Made by a program: the position numbers and the translations under genes. The notes under the pieces are model-generated. The model did not search any database, was not told the origin of the DNA, and worked only from the letters and a program-made list of their open reading frames with translations. Of a stretch of DNA of 64,000 bases, positions 7,743 to 16,403 are shown one piece after another; positions within the stretch are counted from its first letter, which is position 1; each line of letters opens with the position of its first letter. The stretch is from positions 310,001 through 374,000 of the forward strand of contig NZ_DASVSF010000002.1 of the NCBI RefSeq assembly GCF_036388275.1, given 5' to 3'. This stretch comes from Longimicrobium sp. (lineage in GTDB: Bacteria; Gemmatimonadota; Gemmatimonadetes; Longimicrobiales; Longimicrobiaceae).

Positions 7743-9560
7743 ATGGCGGGATTGGAATCACTGCTGAAGGGGCGGGAGCTGGCTGGCCGGTACCGCATCG
7801 AAGAGGTGATCGGGCGGGGCGGAATGGGTGCCGTGTACCGCGGAACGGACCTGCGGCTGGGCCGGCCCATCGCCGTCAAGGTGATCACCGCCTCCAGCGG
7901 CAACGACCCCGAGCTGCGCGACCGCATCCGCGCGCGCTTTCGCCACGAGGCCTCGGCCGCCGCCAAGCTTCCGCATCACCCAAACGTCGTTCCCGTCTAC
8001 GACTACGGCACCGACGAAGACCTGGGGCTGGACTACATCGTCATGGAGCTGCTGCGGGGCCACGACCTCGCCTCGCGGTTCCAGCGCGGCGGCCCGCCGC
8101 CCCTGGCCGAGGCCCTGCGCATCCTGCAGCACGCGGCGAGGGGCGTGGCCGTGGGGCACCGCTCCGGGCTCATCCACCGCGACGTCAAGCCGGGCAACAT
8201 CTTCCTCGTCGAAGCCGAGCACGCCGGCGAAGAGACGCAGGTGCGCGTGCTGGACTTCGGCATCGCCAAGGCAATGGCCGAGGAAGACAACACCAGCGGC
8301 CTCACCCAGGACGGCCGCGCGCCCCTTTCGCCCGCCTTCGCCTCGCCCGAGCAGATCCGCAACGAGCCGCGGCTGACCCCCGCGTCCGACGTGTTCAGCC
8401 TGGGCGCCGTAGGCTTTCAGCTGCTGTCCGGCGACCGCCCCTACACCGAGATCGACCGCAGCCGGATGGGCGCGGGCATGGACGTGCCCACGCCCTCGCT
8501 GCGCGCCCGCAACCCGGGGGTGCCGGAAGAGGTGGAGGCCATCATCCGCCGCGCCCTGGCCTCCAACCCGGCGGACCGCTTTCCCCACGCGGGCGCCATG
8601 GCCGACGCGCTCGAGGGCCCGCTGCGGCGCCTGGGCGAAACGCCCGCCGCCGCCCTCCTCCCCGGCGCGGGAGCCCTGGCGGCGGACGACGACCGCACCA
8701 TGCTCGACGGCGTGCCGATGGATGACGACCGCACCATGGTCGCCGGGATCGGCGGCGGGATGGCGGACGACCGTACGATGATGTCGCCGCCGCGGCACGC
8801 GGCCGTTCCCCGCCCCGAGCCCACGCCCGAGCCGGGATACGCGCAGCCGGTGATCAACCGCCCGCGTGGCCGCCCCGCCGCCGAGCCGGTCGGCCGACGC
8901 GGGGTGCATCCGATGGTGTGGGTGCTCCTGGTGGCGGTGCTGGGCGCGGCCGCGTTCTTCGCGCTGTCACAGGGCGGCGGAGGGGGCGACCGCCCGCTGG
9001 CCGCGGACAGCATCCAGGGCGACAGCGTCCGGCCCGACTCGGTAGACGCCACCGATCCGCTGGCGATGAGCCTGGAGGCGCAGCGGCACTACCGCATCGG
9101 CCAGTTCGATTCGTCCCTCGTGTACGCGCAGCGGGCCATCGACCTCGCGCCCAACAAGGCGGAGTATCGCGACCAGGCGGGCGCCGCGCTCATGCGCCTG
9201 GGCCGCTACGCCGACGCGGTGCCGCTGCTGGAGGGCGCCATCCGCATGGACCGGCGGTACGACCTGGCATACAGCCACTTGGCCGAGGCGCGCCTGCGCA
9301 TGGCCGACACGCTGAACGCCATCAAGGCGCTGGAAGGCTTCATCGAGGTCACCCAGGCGGGCGGGGAGCGCGACCAGGCCAGCGCGCTGCTGGACCAGCT
9401 GAAGGAGGCCTCCACCGCGCAGGTGCAGCCGGTGCCGGGGCCGCTCGACACCACGCCGTCCATCCCCTTCCCGGAGCCGCCGCAGCCCCAGCCGCAGCCC
9501 GACACGGGGCGCACCCGGCCGGCGCCGCGCGACACCATCGTCATCAGGGACCCGGGCTGA
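7743..9560 (+). CDS. Transmembrane Ser/Thr protein kinase with DDRTM juxtamembrane motifs and TPR region
   Basis: A 605-residue kinase paralogous to the previous one. The P-loop is GRGGMGAVY (24-32), with K46, HRDVKPGN with Asp147, and DFG at 171-173; the APE box reads ASPEQ. The cytoplasmic linker holds three acidic-Thr motifs, DDRTM, with Thr319, Thr331 and Thr345. These look like autophosphorylation/FHA-docking sites (inference). A membrane helix (about 388-410) precedes two or three TPR-like repeats and a Pro-rich tail. PASTA domains are absent. The repeat island separates it from the upstream kinase, so it may have its own promoter. Confidence 0.93.
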   Translation: MAGLESLLKGRELAGRYRIEEVIGRGGMGAVYRGTDLRLGRPIAVKVITASSGNDPELRDRIRARFRHEASAAAKLPHHPNVVPVYDYGTDEDLGLDYIVMELLRGHDLASRFQRGGPPPLAEALRILQHAARGVAVGHRSGLIHRDVKPGNIFLVEAEHAGEETQVRVLDFGIAKAMAEEDNTSGLTQDGRAPLSPAFASPEQIRNEPRLTPASDVFSLGAVGFQLLSGDRPYTEIDRSRMGAGMDVPTPSLRARNPGVPEEVEAIIRRALASNPADRFPHAGAMADALEGPLRRLGETPAAALLPGAGALAADDDRTMLDGVPMDDDRTMVAGIGGGMADDRTMMSPPRHAAVPRPEPTPEPGYAQPVINRPRGRPAAEPVGRRGVHPMVWVLLVAVLGAAAFFALSQGGGGGDRPLAADSIQGDSVRPDSVDATDPLAMSLEAQRHYRIGQFDSSLVYAQRAIDLAPNKAEYRDQAGAALMRLGRYADAVPLLEGAIRMDRRYDLAYSHLAEARLRMADTLNAIKALEGFIEVTQAGGERDQASALLDQLKEASTAQVQPVPGPLDTTPSIPFPEPPQPQPQPDTGRTRPAPRDTIVIRDPG

Positions 9561-9562
9561 CG

Positions 9563-9889
9563 GTGCAGCACCTCGTCGCCCTCCGCGGCGCGGGGCGGGT
9601 GGAACTCGCCGCCTACGGGCTGGCGGACGCGGAGCACCAGGTGGAAAAGGAACTCCGCGCCCTCTGGCCCGAGGCCGCCGTCGCCGTGCTCGACGTGGCG
9701 CGTTCGGAGGGCGGCTCGCGGATCGTGGAGGAGTTCCGCATCCGCTACCGCGTGCAGGGCACCGTAGCCGTCACCGCCCCCACGGAGGACGAGGCGCGCA
9801 AGTCGGCGCTCCGCGTTCTCCGCGAGCGTTTCACCGGCTCGCGCTTCGAGCTCATCACCTGGGACGTCGTCCCGTCCGCCGCCGCATGA
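9563..9889 (+). CDS. Small hypothetical protein between kinase and M14 peptidase
   Basis: A 108-residue protein of unknown function starting at GTG 9563, two bases after the kinase stop. The sequence is a compact alpha/beta mixture with no signal peptide, membrane segment or recognised motif. The charged stretch TEDEARKSALRVLRERF is probably helical. The case for a real gene is positional: tight spacing to the kinase and an ATGA overlap (9886-9889) with the peptidase gene. It is likely co-transcribed with both. No function is proposed. Confidence 0.6.
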   Translation: MQHLVALRGAGRVELAAYGLADAEHQVEKELRALWPEAAVAVLDVARSEGGSRIVEEFRIRYRVQGTVAVTAPTEDEARKSALRVLRERFTGSRFELITWDVVPSAAA

Positions 9890-11520
9890 TCCCCATCCCC
9901 ATCGCGCCGATGACCCTCCGCCGATTCGCTCCGCTCGCCCTGCTGGCACTCGCGGCTGGCTGCGCGCCCGCTCCGGCGGCCAGCCCCGCTCCAACCGCCG
10001 GTCCCCTCACCCGGCCGGAGCGCAGCGGGTACACGCAGACCTCCAGCTACGCGGACGTCGTCGGCTTCCTGGATACGCTGCGAGCCCGCGGTGCCGCGAT
10101 CCACGTGGATACGCTGGGCACGTCCACGGAGGGACGGGTGATCCCGTACGTGGTCGCGTCTCGCCCGCTGGTGCGCACCGCGGAGGAGGCGCGGCGGCTG
10201 GGACGTCCCGTGGTCTATCTCCAGGGCAACATCCACGCGGGCGAGGTGGAGGGGAAGGAGGCGCTGCAGGCACTGCTGCGGGATTTGACGATGTCGCCCG
10301 GGCCCAACGTGCTCGATTCGCTGGTGCTCGTAGTGGTGCCCATCTACAACGCCGACGGCAACGAGGCGATGGGCCCGCAGGAGCGGCAGCGTTCGGAGCA
10401 GAACGGCCCGGCGCTGGTGGGCCAGCGGCCCAACGCGCAGGGGCTGGACCTGAACCGCGACTACATGAAGGCCGAGGCGCCGGAAACGCGGGGCGCGCTG
10501 GCGCTGTTCCGCGAGTGGGCGCCGGAGCTGATCGTGGACCTTCACACGACGAACGGCAGCTATCACGGCTACGCGCTGACCTACTCTCCCTCGTTGAACC
10601 CGGCGTCGGGCGCGGCGGGGGCGTACACGCGCGACCGGCTGCTCCCGGAGCTGCGCCGCCGCGTCCGCGAGCGCCGCCGGTATGAGACGTTCGACTACGG
10701 CAACTTCTCGCTGCGATACGGCGCGGACGTCAACACCGACAGCACGCGCGAGGGCTGGTTTACGTATGACCACCGGCCCCGCTTCGGAACCAACTACTAC
10801 GGGCTGCGCGGCGGATTGTCGGTGCTGGGCGAGGCCTTTTCGCACGACCCCTTCGAACGGCGCGTCAAGTCGACGTACGCCTTCGTTGCGGAACTGCTCT
10901 CGCTGGTGGCGGAACGGTCGGGCGAGGTGATGGCGTACACGGGGAGTGCGCCCGCCGGGGCGGCGGTGCCCGTGCGCAGCGAGTTGACCCGGTCGCCGTA
11001 CGTGGGCGAGGTGCTGGCCGAGATCCTGGAAGCCGATTCCGACTCCGTCCCGGACGAGCCGGGGGTGCACCCTGGAATCCGGCGCACGGGCCGCTTCCGC
11101 GCGCTGCGCATGCCCGTATACGACCGCTTCGATCCCACGCTGCAGCGCACCCCGCCCGCCGCGTACCTGCTGGATGCGTCGCAGACGGATGCCGTCGCCT
11201 TGCTGCGCCGGCACGGCATCGAGGTCGAAGCGCTTTCCACGGAGCGGCGGGTGCGCGGCCAGGCGTTCGTGGTGGATTCCGTCGCCCGTGCGCCCCGCCC
11301 GTTCCAGGGGCACAACGAGGTGAGCGTCCGCGGCAGCTGGCAGCCGGTGGAGCGGACGGCGCCCGCGGGATCGTTTCTCGTCCGTACTGCGCAGCCGCTG
11401 GGCACGCTGGCCGTCTATCTGCTGGACCCCGAGAGCGACGACGGGCTGACCACCTGGAACATCTTCGATCCCTGGCTGCGTCCGGGCGCGGAGCACCCCG
11501 CCCTCGCGGTGGAGCACTGA
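9886..11520 (+). CDS. M14-family zinc carboxypeptidase-like lipoprotein
   Basis: A 544-residue exported peptidase. The N-terminus has a hydrophobic stretch ending in the lipobox LAAGC, so it is probably anchored in an envelope membrane. An internal Met codon at 9913 would give a more standard signal peptide. Zinc ligands of the M14 family are visible: HAGE (His117, Glu120) and His220 in DLHTTNG. A Glu in VLGEAFSHD (about 319) is the likely catalytic base. The C-terminal ~150 residues are an extra beta-rich domain. The substrate is unknown; peptide or cell-wall fragments are plausible. Confidence 0.85.
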   Translation: MIPIPIAPMTLRRFAPLALLALAAGCAPAPAASPAPTAGPLTRPERSGYTQTSSYADVVGFLDTLRARGAAIHVDTLGTSTEGRVIPYVVASRPLVRTAEEARRLGRPVVYLQGNIHAGEVEGKEALQALLRDLTMSPGPNVLDSLVLVVVPIYNADGNEAMGPQERQRSEQNGPALVGQRPNAQGLDLNRDYMKAEAPETRGALALFREWAPELIVDLHTTNGSYHGYALTYSPSLNPASGAAGAYTRDRLLPELRRRVRERRRYETFDYGNFSLRYGADVNTDSTREGWFTYDHRPRFGTNYYGLRGGLSVLGEAFSHDPFERRVKSTYAFVAELLSLVAERSGEVMAYTGSAPAGAAVPVRSELTRSPYVGEVLAEILEADSDSVPDEPGVHPGIRRTGRFRALRMPVYDRFDPTLQRTPPAAYLLDASQTDAVALLRRHGIEVEALSTERRVRGQAFVVDSVARAPRPFQGHNEVSVRGSWQPVERTAPAGSFLVRTAQPLGTLAVYLLDPESDDGLTTWNIFDPWLRPGAEHPALAVEH

Positions 11521-11537
11521 AGAGTGGCCCGCCGTCG

Positions 11538-11566
11538 TTGACGCTGCCGCGCCCCGCGGGTACGTT
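11538..11566 (+). promoter_or_regulatory. Predicted sigma-70-type promoter of the MFS gene
   Basis: TTGACG (11538-11543) and TACGTT (11561-11566) are separated by 17 bp in the 100-bp gap after the peptidase gene. The predicted transcript start near 11573 leaves a leader of about 48 nt before the GTG at 11621. Confidence 0.42.
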
Positions 11567-11620
11567 GGCCGGGTCCTGAGCCCGTAGCAGTCCCATCCGC
11601 ACCGATCGACGAAGAGGCCC

Positions 11621-13069
11621 GTGAGCAAGCTCGCCGTACTGATGATCACGGCGTTCGTCGACATGGTGGGGCTCCTGATGGTGATCCCGCTGCTGCCGTT
11701 CTTCGCCGAAGACCTGGGCGGCGGCGGCCTGTGGGTGGGCATCCTGGTCTCCGCCTTCTCCTTCGCCCAGCTCGTCAGCGCCCCGCTCTGGGGGCGCGTC
11801 TCCGACCGCTACGGCCGGCGCCCGGCGCTCCTCGTGGGCTTGGGCGCGGCGGCTATCTCGTACGTCGTTTTCGCCTACGCCTCCTCGCTCTGGCTTCTGC
11901 TTCTCTCCCGCCTCGTTCAGGGCGCGGGCGGCGGCACCGTGGGCGTGGTACAGGCGTACGTGGCGGATGCGACGGAGCCCAAGGACCGCGCCAAGAGCCT
12001 GGGATGGCTGAGCGCCGCCACCAACGCCGGCGTGGCGATCGGCCCGGTGATGGGCTCGGCCAGCCTGGGGTTCGGCCGCGCGACGCCGGGGCTGCTGGCG
12101 GCGGGGCTGTGCCTGGTGAACATGGCGTTCGCGTGGATGTTCCTCACCGAATCGCACGTCGGCAGCGCGCGCGACGGGTCGGCGCGAAAGCCGGCGCGCT
12201 CGCGCGAGATGCTGCGCCACGTGATGGCCAACCCCACCGAACCCGCGCCCCGGCTGATCTGGATCTACGCCGTCGGCATGGGCGCCTTCGCCGGGTTCAC
12301 CTCTACCCTGGCCCTGTTCCTGTCCCACCACTTCGAGGTGACGGAACAGTCCATCGGGTACGTGTTCATGTGGACCGGCGTGGTGTCGGTGATCATCCGC
12401 GCGCTGCTGCTCGGCAGGATGGTGGATGCGCTCGGCGAGGCCCGCCTGGCGCGGCTGGGGCAGATGCTGCTTGGGGCCGGGCTCTTCCTTCTCCCCCTCA
12501 CCTGGCGCGTGGGCGGCAGGGCGACGGTGAACCTGCCCGGCTCCGGGTGGCGCGGGGGGCTGGATCCGCTGGCGCTGGTCGGCGGGCTCGTGGCCCTGCT
12601 CCTGGCCGCCGTCGCGTGGGGTACGCGCAGGGTGCGCGGCGCAGACCGGCTGAAGCTGCTGGCCTTCATCGCAGTCCCCGGCGCGGCGGCCATCGCCGCC
12701 GTGGTCCGGGGGGCGCCGGGGCCGCTGCGCATCTCCATCCCCGCCGTGTATCCGCTGGAGTTCCGCTACGTGGTGCTGGTGATGGTGATCACGCTCATGC
12801 CGCTGGGGACGGCGTTCACCTTTCCCTGCGTGACGGCGCTGTTGTCGCAGGTGATCGACCCGCGGGAGCGCGGGGTGATGATGGGCGTGCAGCAGAGCTT
12901 CGGCGGGGCGGCGCGCGTGCTGGCGCCGCTGTGGGCGGGGTGGGCGTGGGACCACGTGAACACCGCCGCACCTTTCTGGACGAGCGCCGTGCTGGTGCTG
13001 GGGACGCTGTTCCTTACCTTCGGAATCCAGCCGACCCCGTCCCCCGTGGCCGCGCCCGCCGCCGATTGA
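11621..13069 (+). CDS. MFS transporter, DHA1/TetA-like
   Basis: A 482-residue major facilitator starting at GTG. The N-terminal half has the motif-A loop (GRVSDRYGRRPALL, about 64-77) and RLVQGAGGGTVG, typical of drug:H+ antiporters such as TetA. The C-terminal half is unusual: between residues about 300 and 385 there is extra sequence (a polar loop plus added hydrophobic segments) before the helix containing MPLGTAFTFPC. The substrate is not predictable; multidrug or tetracycline-type export is only a family-level guess. It stands alone behind its own probable promoter. Confidence 0.85.
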   Translation: MSKLAVLMITAFVDMVGLLMVIPLLPFFAEDLGGGGLWVGILVSAFSFAQLVSAPLWGRVSDRYGRRPALLVGLGAAAISYVVFAYASSLWLLLLSRLVQGAGGGTVGVVQAYVADATEPKDRAKSLGWLSAATNAGVAIGPVMGSASLGFGRATPGLLAAGLCLVNMAFAWMFLTESHVGSARDGSARKPARSREMLRHVMANPTEPAPRLIWIYAVGMGAFAGFTSTLALFLSHHFEVTEQSIGYVFMWTGVVSVIIRALLLGRMVDALGEARLARLGQMLLGAGLFLLPLTWRVGGRATVNLPGSGWRGGLDPLALVGGLVALLLAAVAWGTRRVRGADRLKLLAFIAVPGAAAIAAVVRGAPGPLRISIPAVYPLEFRYVVLVMVITLMPLGTAFTFPCVTALLSQVIDPRERGVMMGVQQSFGGAARVLAPLWAGWAWDHVNTAAPFWTSAVLVLGTLFLTFGIQPTPSPVAAPAAD

Positions 13070-13188
13070 CCCCGGCGGGGACCGGAACCTGCGCGGGGTG
13101 GAGTGTACCAGAGGCTATCCGGAAACCAGGTACAATGCCGAATCCGCCACGGACGGGACACACGGCCCCCATTAGAGGTTGAACCACC

Positions 13189-13746
13189 ATGCACGTCTAT
13201 CTGCGGGAAGAACCCATCGAGCTGGAGATGAAGGAAGTGGAGGCCGAGGGGCTGGTTTCCGACGACTCGGGGCTGATTCCCATGGCGTTCTTCGCCCAGG
13301 GCAACGATCGCCCGTCGTTTCGCGCCTTTCTGCCCCCTGAGACGGTGAACATCCTTCACCAGGTGATCACCGGCCCCGTGCGGCTGGGGCTGATGGCCGA
13401 GGAGCCGGAAGACCCGTCGCAGGAAATCCAGGCGATGGTGGGGCTGACCATTCCCGTCGAGGCCCTGCCCGAGGGCATGGTGCCCAACGAGATCGAGGAC
13501 GCTGAGCCCAGCCTGGAGCCGTGGCAGCAGGGGGGCGAGGCGTGGCAGTCCGACTCGTGGAAGGGCGACGACGACGACGAAGACACGCCGCGCACCATCC
13601 TGCTGGCGTTCGCGCCCCTGGTGCGCATCGCCCGCCGCCGCCCCGACGACTTCGCCGAGGAACTGGCGGACCTGCTGGAAAGCGCCCTCGCGGGATCGAC
13701 GAAGCCGTCGCTGGAAGCCCGCGTGGACCGGATGCTCGGGCTCTGA
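13189..13746 (+). CDS. Acidic hypothetical protein
   Basis: A 185-residue soluble protein rich in Asp/Glu, with a DDDDED run near residue 127 and an amphipathic C-terminal helix region (residues about 140-185). No signal peptide, membrane helix or known motif is seen. The ATG follows a possible -10 box, TACAAT, at 13131. A strong terminator sits 20 bp after the stop, so it is a monocistronic unit. No function is proposed. Confidence 0.7.
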   Translation: MHVYLREEPIELEMKEVEAEGLVSDDSGLIPMAFFAQGNDRPSFRAFLPPETVNILHQVITGPVRLGLMAEEPEDPSQEIQAMVGLTIPVEALPEGMVPNEIEDAEPSLEPWQQGGEAWQSDSWKGDDDDEDTPRTILLAFAPLVRIARRRPDDFAEELADLLESALAGSTKPSLEARVDRMLGL

Positions 13747-13767
13747 AGCGCGAGTGGAACGATGCGA

Positions 13768-13804
13768 AAGAAGCCCTCTCCCGGCACCCGGGAGAGGGCT
13801 TCTT
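13768..13804 (+). terminator. Strong hairpin terminator
   Basis: A perfect 17-bp stem (13768-13784 with 13788-13804) and a 3-nt loop sit 20 bp after the stop at 13746. The ascending arm is followed by T-rich but not pure-T sequence. Confidence 0.75.
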
Positions 13805-13845
13805 CGTCAGATCCCACCCTTCTATCAAACCCCGCGTCGCGCGCC

Positions 13846-14114
13846 TGTCATCCCGATGGAGCGCCCTCCCGGTACCCTGCCCAGCGACGAACTCCGCAGC
13901 GACTGAGGGATCCGCCACACACTGCGCTTACTCCATCCGCAGACGCTGGATGCGCCAAAGCCTGTTCCTCCTTCTCTCGAGGACGCAGCAGGGGCGTTGG
14001 CGTCGATGAGACGTATGGAGCGGAGCGTTTGCCAAAATGTGTGGCGGATCCCTCAGTCGCTGCTGTCCACGACGTGCGGGCTGGGTTGATCGTGGCCGTT
14101 TCATCGGGATGACA
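13846..14114. repeat. 269-bp palindromic intergenic element, copy A
   Basis: Outer ends TGTCATCCCGATGGAGCG and the inverted TCATCGGGATGACA bracket an internal pair of perfect 26-bp inverted arms, GCAGCGACTGAGGGATCCGC and following (13896-13921 / 14038-14063). Copy B has exactly the same length. No transposase ORF is present, so it is MITE-like. The 13747-14816 gap holds no gene I can support. Confidence 0.75.
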
Positions 14115-14147
14115 TCGCGTGTGCACGCAGAACCCGCCGTGCGCGCC

Positions 14148-14416
14148 TGTCATCCCGAGGGAGCGACCTCCCGATACCCTGCCAGCCACGAACTACGCAG
14201 CGACTGAGGGATCCGCCACACACCGCGCTCTTCCCATCGGTGGCTACCGGATGCGCCCAAAGCCTGTTCCTCTTTCTCTCGAGGACGCCGCAGGGGCGTT
14301 GGCGTCGGTGCGACGGACGGAGCGGAGCGTTTCCCGAAATGTGTGGCGGATCCCTCAGTCGCTGCTGTCCACGACGTGTGGGCTGGATTGATCGTGGCCG
14401 CTCCATCGGGATGACA
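14148..14416. repeat. 269-bp palindromic intergenic element, copy B
   Basis: Same structure and length as copy A, starting 34 bp after it ends. Internal 26-bp arms lie at 14197-14222 and 14340-14365. The sequence differs from copy A at scattered positions, mostly in the loop region, so the duplication is not very recent. A right-half copy is found at 63403-63478. Confidence 0.75.
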
Positions 14417-14445
14417 TCACGCAGGGGCCAGCGGGCGTAGGACGT

Positions 14446-14721
14446 CCGGGCCTGCCGCGCGAAGTTGGGACGAGCCACATCGACCTCCCACACACCAAGC
14501 AAGCCAGTCCGCGCAGGCGGACTTCGTGTGTTATTGCAGCGACTTCAGTCGCCCGTGCCGGGGTCGGCGCAGTGTGCACCGGCCCGTCCCGCACGCCGGG
14601 CCTGCCGCGCGAAGTTGGGACGAGCCACATCGACCTCCCACACACCCAAGCAAGCCAGTCCGCGCAGGCGGACTTCGTGTGTTCGTTGCAGCGACTTCAG
14701 TCGCCCGTGCCGGGGTCGGCG
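14446..14721. repeat. Tandem direct repeat, two ~125-bp copies, period 150 bp
   Basis: Copy 1 (14446-14569) and copy 2 (14596-14721) are nearly identical, beginning CCGGGCCTGCCGCGCGAAGT and ending GTGCCGGGGTCGGCG. Each contains the module AGTCCGCGCAGGCGGACTT, then GCAGCGACTTCAGTCGCC, which is also found in the 20.5-kb and 55.2-kb repeats. No ORF is conserved through both copies. Confidence 0.75.
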
Positions 14722-14756
14722 ATGCAGCGGGCAGCCCGAGTAGGCCCCAACGGAAC

Positions 14757-14791
14757 CGGCCCTCCCCCGATCAGGTCGGGAGAGGGCCGGC
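14757..14791 (-). terminator. Terminator-like hairpin of the S41 protease gene
   Basis: An inverted repeat, CCGGCCCTCCCCCGA / TCGGGAGAGGGCCGG, lies 26 bp beyond the stop of the minus-strand protease gene. The stem is slightly imperfect; no long U-run follows. Confidence 0.55.
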
Positions 14792-14816
14792 TTTCACTTC
14801 ACTGCTCGCAACCGCT

Positions 14817-16403
14817 CTACTGGCCGGTTCCCAGGATCTGCTGTGCGCGGGCGAACTCGGCCACCGCGCGGGCGATCTGTGGGTCCAGGGCCGCATCCAC
14901 GCGGTAGAAGCCCGCGCTCCCCCATCGGGTGCCGGCGATCTGGCGCAGCAGCATGCGCTCCAGCGCGCGGTCGGCCTCGTCGCCGGCGGGAACCGTGTGC
15001 CCCTGCTGGCCGGCAAAGGCGCGGAACGAGGCCAGGGCCCCCGCGGGAAGCCGCGGGTTGGCGGCCAGCGCCGCGGCGGTGGTGAAGGCGCCAGCGTTCT
15101 CCGTCAGGTACCCGCCGATCCAGCGCGTGTGCACCGCGGTTTCCGCCAGGCGCGACAGCCACGCCGGGGCGGCCTCCGGCTCGTCGAGCACCACGTCGGG
15201 GTAGATGCCGCCGCCGCCGTACACCTTGCGCCCCCCCGCGGTGCTGCAGGACGGCAGCCCCGCCGTGTCGCGCTCCGCGCGCGCCATCCGGTAGTAGTCG
15301 GCCGCCCGCACCTCGCGGTACTGCCGCTGCACCACCCGCCCGCACGGCGTCTTGATGTGGCCGATCACCAGCATCATTATCGAGCCGTCGGAAAGCGGAA
15401 AGCCCTGCATCATCAGCGCCTTGCCGAAGGTGGGGCGGCCCACGATCAGCGCGCGGTCGTGGTCCTGCAGCGCGCCCGACACCAGCTCCGAGGCGCTGGC
15501 CGTCCCCTCGTCCACCAGCACCACGATGGGGTACTGGCGCTCGCGCCGGAACAGGGAGCGCCGCACCACCACGCTGTCGTGCACCGCGGCCTTGCGGCCC
15601 TCCGACACGTACACCGTGGCCCCGGCGGGAAGGAACATCCCCGCGATGCCCGCCGCCTCGCTCACCAGGCCGCCGCCGTTGCCGCGCAGGTCCAGCAGCA
15701 GCCGCTGCATTCCCTGCCCCTCCAGCCGTCCAAGCGCTGCGCGCAGGTCCTCGGCCGCGCGCTCGTTGGAGAAGGTGGTCAGGCGCACGTACCCCGTCTG
15801 CGCGTCCAGCATCTCCGACACCGGCACCGCCGTCTCGTCGTCGCCCCGCTCGCGGCGGACGGTGCGGTCCAGGCTCACCCGCGTGCCGTCGGAGCGCTCG
15901 CGCTCGAAGCGCAGGTTCACCGACGAGCCCCGCGCGCCGGCCAGGAAGACGTCGAGCTCCATGGCGCTTTCGGCCAGCACGGGCTTGCCGTCCACCGCCA
16001 CCAGCACGTCGCCGTGAAGGATGTCCTGGCGCGCGGCCTGGGTGCCCGGCGACACGCTGACCACCACGGGCATCCCTCCGGCGTACTGAAAGTCGATCGG
16101 CACGGGGTGAAGGCGCCCGGCGCGCAGCTGCTGCTCCTTTTCGGGCGACAGCCGCGCCGCGGAAATCACGTACGAGTGCGGATCGGTGGCGCTGACCATT
16201 CCCTGGATGGCGGACATGAACAGCCGGTGCGTGTCTACCGAGTCCGGGTGGTTCACCCGGATCTGGTTGAGCACCTGGCTGAACATCTGCAGGTCGTCGT
16301 AGGTGGTGCGGGCGCGGGTGGCCCCCGTGGGCTGCGCGGCCAGCGCCGCGGGAAGCAGCGCCGCGGCCAGGGCCAGGGCGGCGCGCAGGCGGCGGGCGCT
16401 CAC
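14817..16403 (-). CDS. S41 family (C-terminal processing) peptidase
   Basis: A 528-residue exported serine protease of the CtpA/tail-specific family. The GTG start overlaps the upstream gene's stop (GTGA). A signal peptide ends at ALAAQ (about 22). A PDZ-like region (VSVSPGTQAARQDILHGDVL, near residue 115) precedes the S41 core. The Ser of GTASASE (about 302) and the Lys of TFGKA (about 327) form the expected Ser-Lys dyad. A ~150-residue C-terminal extension follows the core. It probably degrades or processes periplasmic proteins, with the adjacent TPR protein as a possible adaptor (inference; compare Prc-NlpI). Confidence 0.88.
   Translation of the reverse strand: MSARRLRAALALAAALLPAALAAQPTGATRARTTYDDLQMFSQVLNQIRVNHPDSVDTHRLFMSAIQGMVSATDPHSYVISAARLSPEKEQQLRAGRLHPVPIDFQYAGGMPVVVSVSPGTQAARQDILHGDVLVAVDGKPVLAESAMELDVFLAGARGSSVNLRFERERSDGTRVSLDRTVRRERGDDETAVPVSEMLDAQTGYVRLTTFSNERAAEDLRAALGRLEGQGMQRLLLDLRGNGGGLVSEAAGIAGMFLPAGATVYVSEGRKAAVHDSVVVRRSLFRRERQYPIVVLVDEGTASASELVSGALQDHDRALIVGRPTFGKALMMQGFPLSDGSIMMLVIGHIKTPCGRVVQRQYREVRAADYYRMARAERDTAGLPSCSTAGGRKVYGGGGIYPDVVLDEPEAAPAWLSRLAETAVHTRWIGGYLTENAGAFTTAAALAANPRLPAGALASFRAFAGQQGHTVPAGDEADRALERMLLRQIAGTRWGSAGFYRVDAALDPQIARAVAEFARAQQILGTGQ

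Noticed and set aside
14446..14721. CRISPR-like array at the 125-bp direct repeats
   Set aside because: Only two long copies, wrong repeat length, no variable spacers and no cas genes.
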